From NCBI RefSeq assembly GCF_900114065.1, contig NZ_FORS01000013.1, positions 1-54,299 of the forward strand: a DNA stretch of 54,299 nucleotides, written 5' to 3'. Source of the DNA: Stutzerimonas kunmingensis (lineage in GTDB: Bacteria; Pseudomonadota; Gammaproteobacteria; Pseudomonadales; Pseudomonadaceae). The notes below the pieces were generated by a model. The model had not been told where the DNA came from. It did no database searches and saw only the letters and a program-made list of their open reading frames with translations. Shown in pieces: positions 1 through 8,638 of the stretch (the stretch's first letter is position 1; each line of letters starts with the position of its first letter). The position numbers and the translations under genes were made by a program.

Positions 1-347
1 CAAGATCGAGAAAGCCAAGGCCCAGGTGCGCGCGAAGGTCGAGCACCCGTTCCGGGTGATCAAGCGGCAGTTTGGCTACGCCAAGGTGCGCTTCCGGGGG
101 CTGGCGAAGAATACGTCTCAGATGGTTACGCTGTTTGCCCTGTCGAATCTGTGGATGGCTCGCCGACATTTAATGATGAACGCAGCAGAGGTGCGTCTGT
201 GATGCAGGGAATAACCGCTGCGGCGTGCTCGCAGCGGTTGAAACACAACAGCGGACAGACGAGCTGATCGCTTTTTGATCAGCTTCTGCTTTGAAAATCA
301 GCGGAGTCTGAAGTCAGCCAGAAATGGGCGGCTATTTCAGAGCATCC
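1..347 (+). mobile_element. Right end of an IS5-family insertion sequence (truncated by the window start)
   Basis: The window opens inside a transposase reading frame that ends at 202, followed by about 145 bp of non-coding IS end. Host sequence resumes just before the stop codon of the DUF1853 gene at 364. The proposed outer end is at 347, where the minus strand begins GGGATGCTCTGAA. It abuts CTAG (348-351), which fits the YTAR target duplicated by IS5-family elements. The left half and left inverted repeat lie outside the window, so the boundary and target duplication are inferred from one side only. Confidence 0.7.
2..202 (+). CDS. IS5-family transposase, C-terminal fragment
   Basis: An open frame running in from the window edge encodes 66 residues ending at the TGA at 200-202. 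The segment containing KVEHPFRVIKRQFGYAKVR and then LFALSNLWMARR is the conserved C-terminal part of IS5-group DDE transposases, where the last catalytic glutamate lies in the E-H-P-F-R-V-I-K block. The N-terminal two thirds, with the other two acidic residues, are outside the window, so it cannot be said whether the copy is intact. It cuts and reinserts the surrounding IS if complete. Confidence 0.8.
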   Translation, partial: KIEKAKAQVRAKVEHPFRVIKRQFGYAKVRFRGLAKNTSQMVTLFALSNLWMARRHLMMNAAEVRL

Positions 348-363
348 CTAGCTGTTCACGGTG

Positions 364-1329
364 TCAGGTGGATGACAGCGGACGCGCTGCGGCGCCGTTG
401 CAGGGCCAATCATCGGCAACCAGAAACAGCCGTTCCTGCTCCAGCCAGACGCCCGATGCATCCGGTTCGAGCCGCGCCAGCAGCTGCGCCCGCGCCTGTG
501 CCGGATTGGCGGCCTGCCAGTCGGCGAACCGGTTGGCAGCCCACAGTTCGGCTTGCGTAACACGTGCTGGCGCGAGCCAGGCCGAGCGAGCGATGGGTTG
601 CCAGACTGCGTCGGGATTCTCGGCCTGGAATCGCGGCCAGTCAGCCTGGCGCAGCCATTTGCCCTGCAGGTGGTGCGGGTTGGCGCCAAGTGGCGGTGTG
701 CAGCCCTGCGGCCAGGGGCGAAATAGATAGCCGCTGAGCCAGAAGCTGCTTTGCACCGGGCGGCCGGTAAGTTCAGCGAGCACCGCCAGCGTTGCTGGCT
801 GGGTACACAGCGGCAGCTGTCGCTGGCACATATGGTCGAGTTTCAGATCGAGTCGATCGTGACTGCCGGGACCAAGCCAATGCGCGTGCCGGCTGCCATC
901 GCCCTGCGCGAGCCCCAGGTAGAACTTCACGGCCAGCTCCAGGTGATGCACGCCCTGGTCATCGCAGAACAGCAGGTCCAGCTCGCCGAGGGTGCTGCCG
1001 TTCTGCCGGATCGGCAGATTGGCGGCGAGCAGCTGGATATCGGGTGCGTGGGACAGCGCGTATTGCCACAGCCGCTCGTAGTACAGGCCCAGTCGTCGAA
1101 TGCGGTGCAGCGACAGCCAGGCTTCGAGAATCGATGGCTCGGCATCCTGTTGCCACAACCAGTTGGCCAGTCGCTCCGGCTCGCTGTTCCAGCAGCTCGC
1201 GGACAGCGGGTGACGCTGACACTGCGGTGCTTCGTTCAGCAGCGGCGGCGAGAGGATCGTCCAGGCGAGATCGCGCACCTGCGGATGCTGGAGGCGGTTG
1301 GGGAGGGCGGAAAGACTGCACAGGCTCAT
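364..1329 (-). CDS. DUF1853 family protein
   Basis: The protein has 321 residues starting MSLCSLSALP at the ATG at 1329. The sequence fits the DUF1853 family, found in many Pseudomonas and other gammaproteobacteria, whose function is not established. Around residues 115-135 the motif GELDLLF followed about ten residues later by LELAVKFYL has the D-x(n)-E-x-K arrangement of the PD-(D/E)XK nuclease-like fold, so a nucleic-acid role is possible; this is inference from the motif only. No signal peptide or membrane segment is seen. It is divergent from nadK across about 210 bp, and its 3' end lies only 16 bp from the IS5 remnant, which may have removed its original downstream neighbour. Confidence 0.8.
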   Translation of the reverse strand: MSLCSLSALPNRLQHPQVRDLAWTILSPPLLNEAPQCQRHPLSASCWNSEPERLANWLWQQDAEPSILEAWLSLHRIRRLGLYYERLWQYALSHAPDIQLLAANLPIRQNGSTLGELDLLFCDDQGVHHLELAVKFYLGLAQGDGSRHAHWLGPGSHDRLDLKLDHMCQRQLPLCTQPATLAVLAELTGRPVQSSFWLSGYLFRPWPQGCTPPLGANPHHLQGKWLRQADWPRFQAENPDAVWQPIARSAWLAPARVTQAELWAANRFADWQAANPAQARAQLLARLEPDASGVWLEQERLFLVADDWPCNGAAARPLSST

Positions 1330-1541
1330 GAATGCAGCATAGCTGTCGGTTTGCTGATGGTCCGGCGTTTCGCTGATAATCCGCTGCCGCTGAACACTGC
1401 GGCGAGCAGGGGCTCTAACGCCTGTGCTGGAATTCAGGCGAATAGCCGATTCGTATCGGCGTCGTCGCCTGCGTGCTGCGTGTTATTTTCGAGCGCTGCG
1501 ACTGCCCGCAACCATCCGCCCAGCCACACCAGGGAACGTCA

Positions 1542-2429
1542 ATGGAGCAATTCCGCAATATCGGCATCATCGGCCGCCTGGGTAGCTCCCAGGTGCTGGA
1601 TACCATCCGCCGGCTGAAGCGATTCCTCGTCGAACGCCATCTGCATGTGATTCTTGAAGAGAACATCGCCGAGGTGCTGCCGGGACACGGCATGCAGACC
1701 TCGTCGCGGCAGCGGCTGGGCGAATCCTGCGACCTGGTGATCGTGGTTGGCGGCGACGGCAGCCTGCTGGGCGCCGCCCGGGCGATGGCCAAGCACCGGG
1801 TGCCGGTACTCGGCATCAACCGTGGCAGCCTCGGCTTTCTCACCGACATCCGTCCGGATGAGCTGGAAGAGAAAGTCGCCGAAGTACTCAACGGCCAGTA
1901 CACCCTGGAAAATCGCTTTCTGCTGGAGGCCCAGGCGCGACGCTTCGATGAGCCGATCGGCGAGGGCGACGCGCTCAATGATGTGGTGCTGCATCCGGGC
2001 AAATCCACGCGCATGATTGAATTCGAGTTGTACATCGACGGCCAGTTCGTCTGCAGCCAGAAGGCCGACGGTCTGATCGTGGCGACCCCCACCGGCTCCA
2101 CTGCCTATTCGCTGTCGGCGGGCGGGCCGATCATGCATCCGCGATTGGACGCCATCGTCGTCGTGCCCATGTACCCGCACACGCTGTCGAGCCGTCCGAT
2201 CGTGGTCGATGGCAACAGCGAGCTGAAGATCGTGGTGTCGCCGAACATGCAGATCTATCCGCAAGTGTCCTGCGACGGCCAGAACCACTTCACCTGTGCC
2301 CCGGGCGATACCGTGACGGTGCGCAAGAAGCCGCAGAAGCTGCACCTGATCCATCCGCTGGACCACAACTACTACGAAGTTTGCCGGACCAAGCTGGGCT
2401 GGGGCAGTCGCCTCGGCGGGGGCGATTGA
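1542..2429 (+). CDS. nadK: NAD kinase
   Basis: NAD kinase phosphorylates NAD to NADP with ATP in the cytoplasm and is essential for NADPH supply. The 295-residue protein is the usual length for the family. It carries the diagnostic GGDGS motif (residues 70-74) and the NAD-binding PTGSTAYSLSAGGPI segment in its second half. The start chosen (ATG at 1542, MEQFRNIGII) is preceded by AGGGAA about 6 bp upstream; an in-frame start 69 bp further upstream adds residues not typical of the family. Its TGA overlaps the ATG of the following phosphoesterase by one base (TGATG), so the two are probably translationally coupled. Confidence 0.96.
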   Translation: MEQFRNIGIIGRLGSSQVLDTIRRLKRFLVERHLHVILEENIAEVLPGHGMQTSSRQRLGESCDLVIVVGGDGSLLGAARAMAKHRVPVLGINRGSLGFLTDIRPDELEEKVAEVLNGQYTLENRFLLEAQARRFDEPIGEGDALNDVVLHPGKSTRMIEFELYIDGQFVCSQKADGLIVATPTGSTAYSLSAGGPIMHPRLDAIVVVPMYPHTLSSRPIVVDGNSELKIVVSPNMQIYPQVSCDGQNHFTCAPGDTVTVRKKPQKLHLIHPLDHNYYEVCRTKLGWGSRLGGGD

Positions 2430-3400
2430 TGCAGCTTGATCCCGAACGCGGCTACGACCTTATCGGTGATGTGCATGGCTGCGGTCGTGCACTTGCGCGG
2501 CTGCTGGATCAGCTGGGCTACCGCCTGCAGGGCGGGGTCTGGCGCCATTCGCGGCGACAGGTGATCTTCCTCGGCGACATCATCGACCGCGGCCCGCATA
2601 TCCGCGAGGCGCTGCATCTGGTCTACGACATGGTCGATCGTGGGCAAGCCTACTGCATCATGGGTAACCACGAGTTCAATGCGCTGGGCTGGTACATGCC
2701 GGCACCGCCGGGCAGCGGCCGGGAGTTCGTGCGTGACCGCACGCCGCGCTTCGCCCGCCTGCTGCACGAGACGTTCGAGCAGTTCGAACGGTATCCGGAC
2801 GAGTGGCGAGCGTTCCGCGAATGGTTCTACGAGTTGCCACTGTTCTTGGAATCCGAGCGCTTCCGCGTGGTGCATGCCTGCTGGGACAGCTGGGTGATCG
2901 CACGCCTGCGTCCGTTTCTCAACGACGCCTGCCTCAATCCGGCAATCCTGCGCGAAGCCGGCCTGCCGGGCACCTTCATCTGCCAGGCGCTGGATCGGCT
3001 GCTGCGCGGCACAGACATGCCGCTGCCCGAGGGCATGACGCTGACCAGTGAGGAGGGTTTCGTGCGTACCTTCTTCCGCACCAAGTTCTGGGAAGAGAAC
3101 CCACAGACCTACGGTGACGTGGTGTTCCAGCCCGATGGCCTGCCGGATCATGCGGCGCGCATGCCACTGTCTGCGCAACAGAAGAATCGCCTGTTCCTCT
3201 ACGGTCCGGACGAGCCGCTGCTGTTCGTCGGCCACTATTGGCGGCGTGGCCAGCCGGGGCCGCTGCGCGACAATCTAGCCTGCCTGGACTACAGCGCGGT
3301 GAAGAACGGCAAACTGGTGGCCTATCGGCTGGATCAGGAAGTCTGTCTGGACCCGGCGAAGTTCGTCTGGGTCGATGTCTGCGCGGTGTTCCGAACATGA
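2429..3400 (+). CDS. Metallophosphoesterase (calcineurin-like, PrpE/ApaH-type)
   Basis: A 323-residue cytoplasmic protein with the metal-binding signature of calcineurin-like phosphoesterases: the DVHGC motif near residue 13, then GDIIDRGPH near residues 49-57 and GNHEF near residues 78-82. A later GHYWRRG segment supplies a histidine in the usual position. These enzymes use a two-metal centre to hydrolyse phosphoesters; substrates range from phosphoproteins to diadenosine tetraphosphate, and the actual substrate cannot be told. It overlaps nadK by 1 bp and the rhomboid gene by 4 bp (ATGA), giving a compact three-gene operon. Confidence 0.88.
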   Translation: MQLDPERGYDLIGDVHGCGRALARLLDQLGYRLQGGVWRHSRRQVIFLGDIIDRGPHIREALHLVYDMVDRGQAYCIMGNHEFNALGWYMPAPPGSGREFVRDRTPRFARLLHETFEQFERYPDEWRAFREWFYELPLFLESERFRVVHACWDSWVIARLRPFLNDACLNPAILREAGLPGTFICQALDRLLRGTDMPLPEGMTLTSEEGFVRTFFRTKFWEENPQTYGDVVFQPDGLPDHAARMPLSAQQKNRLFLYGPDEPLLFVGHYWRRGQPGPLRDNLACLDYSAVKNGKLVAYRLDQEVCLDPAKFVWVDVCAVFRT

Positions 3401-4266
3401 GTGTCGATGTGAGTGAAGCGCTGCGCCTGCCGCTGTCGGAAGACCTCAGCGGCTTCATTGCCCTGCTGCGCCGTCTGCGGGTGCCGTGCCGGGTGTCGGA
3501 GGAGGGCGATCAACAGGTGCTGCGCGTGCCGGTTGAGGTCGTCGAGCAGGTTCGTGACCTGTACTCACGGCATCCCCATGGCGATGACAGCGTCGTCATC
3601 GAACAGCCGCGTCGCCGCGGCGGTTTCGTCGCCGCCCTGCGCGCTAGCCCGCTGACCGCAGCAATATTGGTCATCACGCTGGTCGTCGCGGCCATCACCC
3701 TGCTTGGTGAGAATTTCGCAACGATCCGCTGGCTGAACTTCGTCGACTTCCGGGTCGATGGTGAATACGCCTACTTCGCCTCGCTGGAGCAGACACTCGC
3801 CGCCGGGCAGTGGTGGCGACTGATCACGCCGATCTTCGTGCACTTCGGCATCCTCCACCTGGCCATGAACAGCATGTGGTTCTGGGAGCTGGGGCGGCGC
3901 ATCGAAGCCCTTCAGCGCGCCTGGATGCTGCTGGCGCTGACGCTGCTGTTCGGTCTGGTGTCGAACTTCGCCCAGTACCTGTTCGGCGGGCCGGGCATCT
4001 TCGGTGGGCTCTCCGGCGTGCTGTACGGGCTGCTCGGGCACTGCTGGCTATATCAGAAGCTCGCGCCCAACGAGGCCTACCGACTGCCGCCCGGCGTGGT
4101 GGTGCTGATGCTGGTGTGGCTGGTGATCTGCCTCACCGGCGTCATCGAGGTGCTCAGTTTCGGCGCGCTGGCCATCGCCAATGCCGCTCATGTCGGCGGG
4201 TTGGTCGCCGGCTGCGTGACCGGCGTGATTGGCGGCACCCTGGCGCGCCGTCGGCGCCAGCGCTGA
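3397..4266 (+). CDS. Rhomboid-family intramembrane serine protease
   Basis: A 289-residue polytopic membrane protein. The catalytic serine lies in GGLSG (Ser206) and the catalytic histidine in ANAAHVGG (His265); the conserved H-x3-N of TM2 is seen as HLAMN (His154, Asn158). Membrane segments run from about residue 85 to 280. Residues 1-75 form a soluble N-terminal domain, as in GlpG-like rhomboids. The start ATG at 3397 overlaps the upstream stop codon. Rhomboids cleave membrane-spanning substrates inside the bilayer; no substrate is suggested by the neighbours. The gene is the last of the nadK operon. Confidence 0.92.
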   Translation: MSVDVSEALRLPLSEDLSGFIALLRRLRVPCRVSEEGDQQVLRVPVEVVEQVRDLYSRHPHGDDSVVIEQPRRRGGFVAALRASPLTAAILVITLVVAAITLLGENFATIRWLNFVDFRVDGEYAYFASLEQTLAAGQWWRLITPIFVHFGILHLAMNSMWFWELGRRIEALQRAWMLLALTLLFGLVSNFAQYLFGGPGIFGGLSGVLYGLLGHCWLYQKLAPNEAYRLPPGVVVLMLVWLVICLTGVIEVLSFGALAIANAAHVGGLVAGCVTGVIGGTLARRRRQR

Positions 4267-4327
4267 GGCTTTTCCCTAAAGCACGGCTGCCCGGTAGAAT
4301 GGCCGCTCGTTTCCCTCGGAGCTGGCC

Positions 4328-4606
4328 ATGTCGACCTTTATCCAAACCGCCGAAAACATCACTCCCGAAATCTACCTGAACCTCAAACAGGCGCTTGAAC
4401 TCGGCAAATGGGCTGACGGCCGCAAGCTGACCCCCGAGCAGAAGGAAACCTGCATGCAGGCGGTGATCGCCTGGGAGATGAAGAACCTCCCGGAAGAACA
4501 GCGCACCGGCTTCATGGGCGGTCAGGAATGTGCTTCCAAGAGCAAGAAGGCTGAGCCGGCCATCGATACCAGCCTGTTCGCTCCCGCTTCGGGAACCCGC
4601 CACTGA
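4328..4606 (+). CDS. YeaC-like DUF1315 family protein
   Basis: A 92-residue soluble protein beginning MSTFIQTAENITPEIY. It matches the small DUF1315 (YeaC-like) family widespread in gammaproteobacteria; no biochemical function is established. The first 65 residues are the conserved, largely helical core, and the C-terminus is a lysine/serine-rich tail ending ASGTRH. The ATG at 4328 follows GGAG at 4318-4321. Its stop codon overlaps the ATG of the next gene (TGATG at 4604-4608), so it is probably co-expressed with the DUF2797 protein. Confidence 0.88.
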   Translation: MSTFIQTAENITPEIYLNLKQALELGKWADGRKLTPEQKETCMQAVIAWEMKNLPEEQRTGFMGGQECASKSKKAEPAIDTSLFAPASGTRH

Positions 4607-5439
4607 TGCTCGAATTGGGACGTGGTGCGCTGAGCAAGATGTCGATCCAGCTCGGCGCACCGGCGCAGTATTCCTTCCGTCTGAACGACGAGCTGGTGCC
4701 GGTCAATCCGCTGATCGGCAAGACCCTGCGTCTGGAATACCTCGGCGCCATCAACTGCACCCATTGCGGTCGCAAGACCAACAAGAGCTTCAGCCAGGGT
4801 TATTGCTATCCCTGCTTCAAGAAGCTGCCGCAGTGTGATGTCTGCATCATGAGCCCGGAAAAGTGCCACCACGATTTCGGCACCTGCCGCGACCCGCAGT
4901 GGGGCATGGACTTCTGCATGACCGACCACGTGGTCTACCTGGCCAACTCGTCGGGCATCAAGGTCGGGATCACCCGTGCCACGCAGCTGCCGACGCGCTG
5001 GCTCGATCAGGGCGCCAGTCAGGCGCTGCCGATCATGCGCGTCGCCACGCGCCAGCAGTCCGGCATGGTCGAAGACCTGCTGCGCAGCCAGGTAGCGGAT
5101 CGCACCAATTGGCGCGCGCTGCTCAAGGGCGATGCCGAACCCATCGACCTGATCGAAATGCGCGAGCAGATCTTCGATGCCTGTGCCGATGGGTTGCGCG
5201 AGTTGCAACAGCGCTACGGGCTGCAGGCGATCCAGCCGGTGGCGGACGCCGAGGTGCTGGAGATTCGCTATCCGGTCGACGCCTATCCGACCAAGGTGGT
5301 CAGCCTCGATCTGGAGAAGACGCCCGTAGTCGAAGGTACGCTCAGGGGCATCAAGGGCCAGTACCTGATTCTCGATACCGGCGTGATCAACATTCGCAAG
5401 TTCACCGCTTATCAGGTCGCCGCCAGCGCTACCGCGTAG
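4606..5439 (+). CDS. DUF2797 family zinc-ribbon protein
   Basis: A 277-residue protein of the DUF2797 family, function unknown. Several Cys pairs appear to form a zinc-binding module: CTHC (51-54), CYPC (67-70), CDVC (77-80), and CHH (87-89) with a later Cys94. After this comes a region (about 105-175) beginning VYLANSSGIKVGIT and continuing through TRWLDQGA, which recalls the GIY-YIG nuclease fold (Y-L-x-x...K-V-G-I-T...R). A nuclease activity is therefore conceivable but unproven. The start is translationally coupled to DUF1315. The stop codon TAG (5437-5439) lies inside the GTAGGGTGGA arm of an inverted-repeat element, so the C-terminus may have been set by insertion of that repeat. Confidence 0.85.
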   Translation: MLELGRGALSKMSIQLGAPAQYSFRLNDELVPVNPLIGKTLRLEYLGAINCTHCGRKTNKSFSQGYCYPCFKKLPQCDVCIMSPEKCHHDFGTCRDPQWGMDFCMTDHVVYLANSSGIKVGITRATQLPTRWLDQGASQALPIMRVATRQQSGMVEDLLRSQVADRTNWRALLKGDAEPIDLIEMREQIFDACADGLRELQQRYGLQAIQPVADAEVLEIRYPVDAYPTKVVSLDLEKTPVVEGTLRGIKGQYLILDTGVINIRKFTAYQVAASATA

Positions 5440-5540
5440 GGTGGATAACGCTTCGCTTATCCACCGCTTACGGCCGGCGGGCTCAAGGATGAGCGGCCTG
5501 GAACAGCCCTGTGGAAAAGGCTTCTCCGTTTCCACCCTAC
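5436..5540. repeat. 105-bp inverted-repeat element
   Basis: The outer arms are perfect 10-bp inverted repeats, GTAGGGTGGA (5436-5445) and TCCACCCTAC (5531-5540). Just inside the left arm is a hairpin, GGTGGATAA ... TTATCCACC (about 5441-5466), with the spacer CGCTTCGC between the two half-sites. The element is non-coding apart from supplying the DUF2797 stop codon. It resembles the short dispersed palindromic repeats of Pseudomonas genomes; only one copy is present in this window, so dispersal is not demonstrated here. Confidence 0.65.
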
Positions 5541-5659
5541 AAGTCCGTCGCGACAGACGCTAAGCTCGAACTCATCCGCAGCCCGGTTTCCGGGCTGGCA
5601 GTCCATCGCCAAATTCCTGCTTGAAGCTAGCCGCTTGAAGCTCAGTCGACGAGGTTTCC

Positions 5660-8320
5660 ATGCGTACCGAACAACCGAAAGTCATTCATCTGAAGGATTA
5701 CCAGGCGCCTGAATACCTGATTGATGAAACCCACCTGACCTTCGAACTGTACGAGGACCGCACCCTGGTGCACGCCCAGTTGGTGATGCGCCGCAATCCC
5801 GAGCGCCCGGCTGGCAAGCTGCCGCCGCTGGAGCTGCACGGCCAGGAGCTTGAGCTGCAGGCCATCGCGCTGAATGACCGCGAGCTGAGCCTGGGCGACT
5901 ACCAGATCAGCGAAGACTGTCTGACCCTGCAGCCGGACAGCGAAAGATTCGTCATCGACACTTCGGTGGTGATCCATCCGGAAACCAACACCGCGCTGGA
6001 AGGGCTGTACAAGTCCGGCAGCATGTTCTGCACCCAGTGCGAAGCCGAGGGCTTCCGCAAGATCACTTATTACCTCGACCGCCCGGACGTGATGAGCAAG
6101 TTCACCACCACCGTGAGCGCCGAGCAAAAGGCCTATCCGGTGCTGCTCTCCAACGGTAACCCGATTGCCAGCGGCAGCGAGGAAGACGGCCGCCACTGGG
6201 CGACCTGGGAAGACCCGTTCAAGAAGCCGGCCTATCTGTTCGCCCTGGTGGCGGGTGACCTCTGGGCCATCGAGGACAGCTTCACCACTATGAGTGGGCG
6301 CAACGTGGCGCTGCGGATCTACGTCGAGCCAGAGAACGTCGACAAGTGCCAGCACGCCATGGACAGCCTAAAGAAGTCGATGAAGTGGGATGAAGAGGCC
6401 TACGGTCGCGAGTACGACCTGGACATCTTCATGATCGTCGCGGTGAACGACTTCAACATGGGCGCCATGGAGAACAAGGGCCTCAACATCTTCAACTCCA
6501 GCGCAGTGCTGGCCCGCGCCGAAACCGCCACCGACGCCGCGCACCAGCGCGTCGAAGCGATCGTCGCCCACGAATATTTCCACAACTGGTCGGGCAATCG
6601 CGTGACCTGCCGCGACTGGTTCCAGCTGTCGCTCAAGGAAGGCTTCACCGTCTTCCGCGATTCGCAGTTCAGCGCCGACATGAACTCGGCGACGGTCAAG
6701 CGCATCGAGGACGTCGCCTACCTGCGCACCCATCAGTTCGCCGAGGACGCCGGCCCCATGGCCCATTCTGTGCGCCCGGAATCCTTTATCGAGATTTCCA
6801 ACTTCTACACCCTGACCGTCTACGAGAAGGGCGCCGAAGTGGTGCGCATGATCCAGACGCTGCTGGGCGACGAGGGCTTCCGCAAGGGCAGCGACCTCTA
6901 TTTCGAGCGCCATGACGGCCAGGCCGTGACGGTCGACGATTTCGTCAAGGCGATGGAAGACGCCAACGGTGCGGACCTGTCCCAGTTCAAACGCTGGTAC
7001 AGCCAGTCCGGTACACCGCGCCTGGCCGTCAGCGAGCAATACGACGAGGCAGCGAAGACCTACCGCCTGACCTTCCGCCAGAGCTGTCCGCGGACACCGG
7101 GCCAGCCGACCAAGGAGCCGTTCGTGATTCCGGTGGCGCTGGGCCTGCTCGCCGCCGATGGTTCGGACATGCCGCTGCGTCTGGACGGTGAAGCCTCCGC
7201 CGTCGGAACCAGCCGCGTGCTGGCGGTGACCGAAGCCGAACAGAGCTTCACCTTCGTCGACGTCGCCGAGCGTCCGCAGCCATCGCTGCTGCGCGGCTTC
7301 TCCGCGCCGGTAAAGCTGGATTACCCGTACGACCGCGACCAGCTGATGTTTCTGATGCAGCACGATTCCGACGGCTTTAATCGCTGGGAAGCGGGTCAGC
7401 AGCTGTCGGTGCAGGTGCTGCAGGAGCTGATCGGTCAGCATCAGCGTGGGGAAGCGTTGGTGATGGATGAGCGCCTGGTCGAGGCGCTACGCAGCCTGTT
7501 GCAAAACGAGACGCTCGATGCAGCCATGGTCGCCGAGATGCTCTCGCTGCCGGGCGAGGCCTATCTGACCGAAATCAGCGAAGTGGCGGACGTGGATGCC
7601 ATCCATACGGCACGCGAGTTCGCCCGCAAGCGCATCGCCGACGCGTTGTTCGAGCCGCTGTGGCAGCGCTACCAGGCCAATCGCCAAACCTCGCGCAGCA
7701 CGCCCTATGTCGCCTCGGCCGAACATTTCGCCCGTCGCGCCCTGCAGAACATCGCATTGTCGTATCTGATGCTGAGCGAAAAAGCCGAAGTCGTGGAAGC
7801 CTGCCTGGAACAGTTCGAGCAGGCCGACAACATGACCGAGCGCTTGACCGCACTGGCCGTGCTGGTCAACTCGCCGTTCGAGGCTGAGCGCGACAAGGCG
7901 CTGCAGGCCTTCGCCGAGCACTTCAAGGACAACCCGCTGGTAATGGACCAGTGGTTCAGTGTTCAGGCCGGCAACCCGTTGCCCGGCGGGCTGGAACGGG
8001 TGCAGACGCTGATGCAGCACCCGGCGTTCACCCTGAAGAACCCGAACAAGGTGCGTGCGCTGATCGGTGCCTTCGCCAACCAGAACCTGGTCAACTTCCA
8101 CCGCGCCGATGGCGCCGGCTACCGCTTCCTCGCCGACCAGGTGATCACCCTCAACGCGCTGAACCCGCAGATCGCCTCGCGCCTGCTGGCACCGCTGACC
8201 CGCTGGCGCAAGTACGACAGCGCCCGGCAGGCGCTGATGAGGGCCGAGCTGGAGCGCATCCTGGCGTCCGGAGAGCTGTCCAGCGATGTCTACGAAGTGG
8301 TGAGCAAGAGCCTCGCCTGA
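5660..8320 (+). CDS. pepN: Aminopeptidase N (M1 family)
   Basis: A cytoplasmic zinc metallopeptidase that removes N-terminal residues from peptides. The 886-residue length is normal for the proteobacterial M1 enzyme. The substrate-binding GAMEN motif is at 268-272, the zinc-binding HEYFH at 304-308 followed by NWSGNRVTCRDW, and the third zinc ligand is Glu327 in LKEGFT. The C-terminal half is the helical domain of the family. The start MRTEQPKVIH (ATG at 5660) is preceded by a weak GACGAGG site. The gene stands alone, followed by a strong intrinsic terminator. Confidence 0.97.
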   Translation: MRTEQPKVIHLKDYQAPEYLIDETHLTFELYEDRTLVHAQLVMRRNPERPAGKLPPLELHGQELELQAIALNDRELSLGDYQISEDCLTLQPDSERFVIDTSVVIHPETNTALEGLYKSGSMFCTQCEAEGFRKITYYLDRPDVMSKFTTTVSAEQKAYPVLLSNGNPIASGSEEDGRHWATWEDPFKKPAYLFALVAGDLWAIEDSFTTMSGRNVALRIYVEPENVDKCQHAMDSLKKSMKWDEEAYGREYDLDIFMIVAVNDFNMGAMENKGLNIFNSSAVLARAETATDAAHQRVEAIVAHEYFHNWSGNRVTCRDWFQLSLKEGFTVFRDSQFSADMNSATVKRIEDVAYLRTHQFAEDAGPMAHSVRPESFIEISNFYTLTVYEKGAEVVRMIQTLLGDEGFRKGSDLYFERHDGQAVTVDDFVKAMEDANGADLSQFKRWYSQSGTPRLAVSEQYDEAAKTYRLTFRQSCPRTPGQPTKEPFVIPVALGLLAADGSDMPLRLDGEASAVGTSRVLAVTEAEQSFTFVDVAERPQPSLLRGFSAPVKLDYPYDRDQLMFLMQHDSDGFNRWEAGQQLSVQVLQELIGQHQRGEALVMDERLVEALRSLLQNETLDAAMVAEMLSLPGEAYLTEISEVADVDAIHTAREFARKRIADALFEPLWQRYQANRQTSRSTPYVASAEHFARRALQNIALSYLMLSEKAEVVEACLEQFEQADNMTERLTALAVLVNSPFEAERDKALQAFAEHFKDNPLVMDQWFSVQAGNPLPGGLERVQTLMQHPAFTLKNPNKVRALIGAFANQNLVNFHRADGAGYRFLADQVITLNALNPQIASRLLAPLTRWRKYDSARQALMRAELERILASGELSSDVYEVVSKSLA

Positions 8321-8326
8321 CTCGAC

Positions 8327-8361
8327 AAGGCCGATCGTGCAATGCGATCGGCCTTTCTTTT
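8327..8361 (+). terminator. Intrinsic terminator of pepN
   Basis: A perfect 11-bp stem, AAGGCCGATCG (8327-8337) and CGATCGGCCTT (8345-8355), with a 7-nt loop and followed by TCTTTT, directly after the pepN stop codon at 8320. The remainder of the gene-free interval to 8638 shows no further gene; it should contain the promoter of the next gene. Confidence 0.9.
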
Positions 8362-8638
8362 ACGAGGGCCCGTTCCCAGGCACTATCCACGGCAAACAAC
8401 CTTCCTGCGTATCGTGACCATCCTCTGGCGCCTCGCGTCGGATCGTCACTGCGGGATCGAAAGAGGCGGTCGGCACATACTGGCCACTGGCCCAATCAGC
8501 CTGAGTGATCACGCGTCAATCATTGCGTGAGAGTTAACAATTCATAACGTCCGGCCAATTGTGCCTGTCTGTGGAAGCTGGCTAGGATGGCCGAGCCTGC
8601 ATTACAGGCCTTACCTAATAAGAATAAAGGGGGTATGT

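Noticed and set aside
275..1617. Several plus-strand open frames opposite the DUF1853 gene
   Set aside because: They are antisense to a family-supported gene, have repetitive low-information translations and no ribosome sites; high GC keeps antisense frames open.
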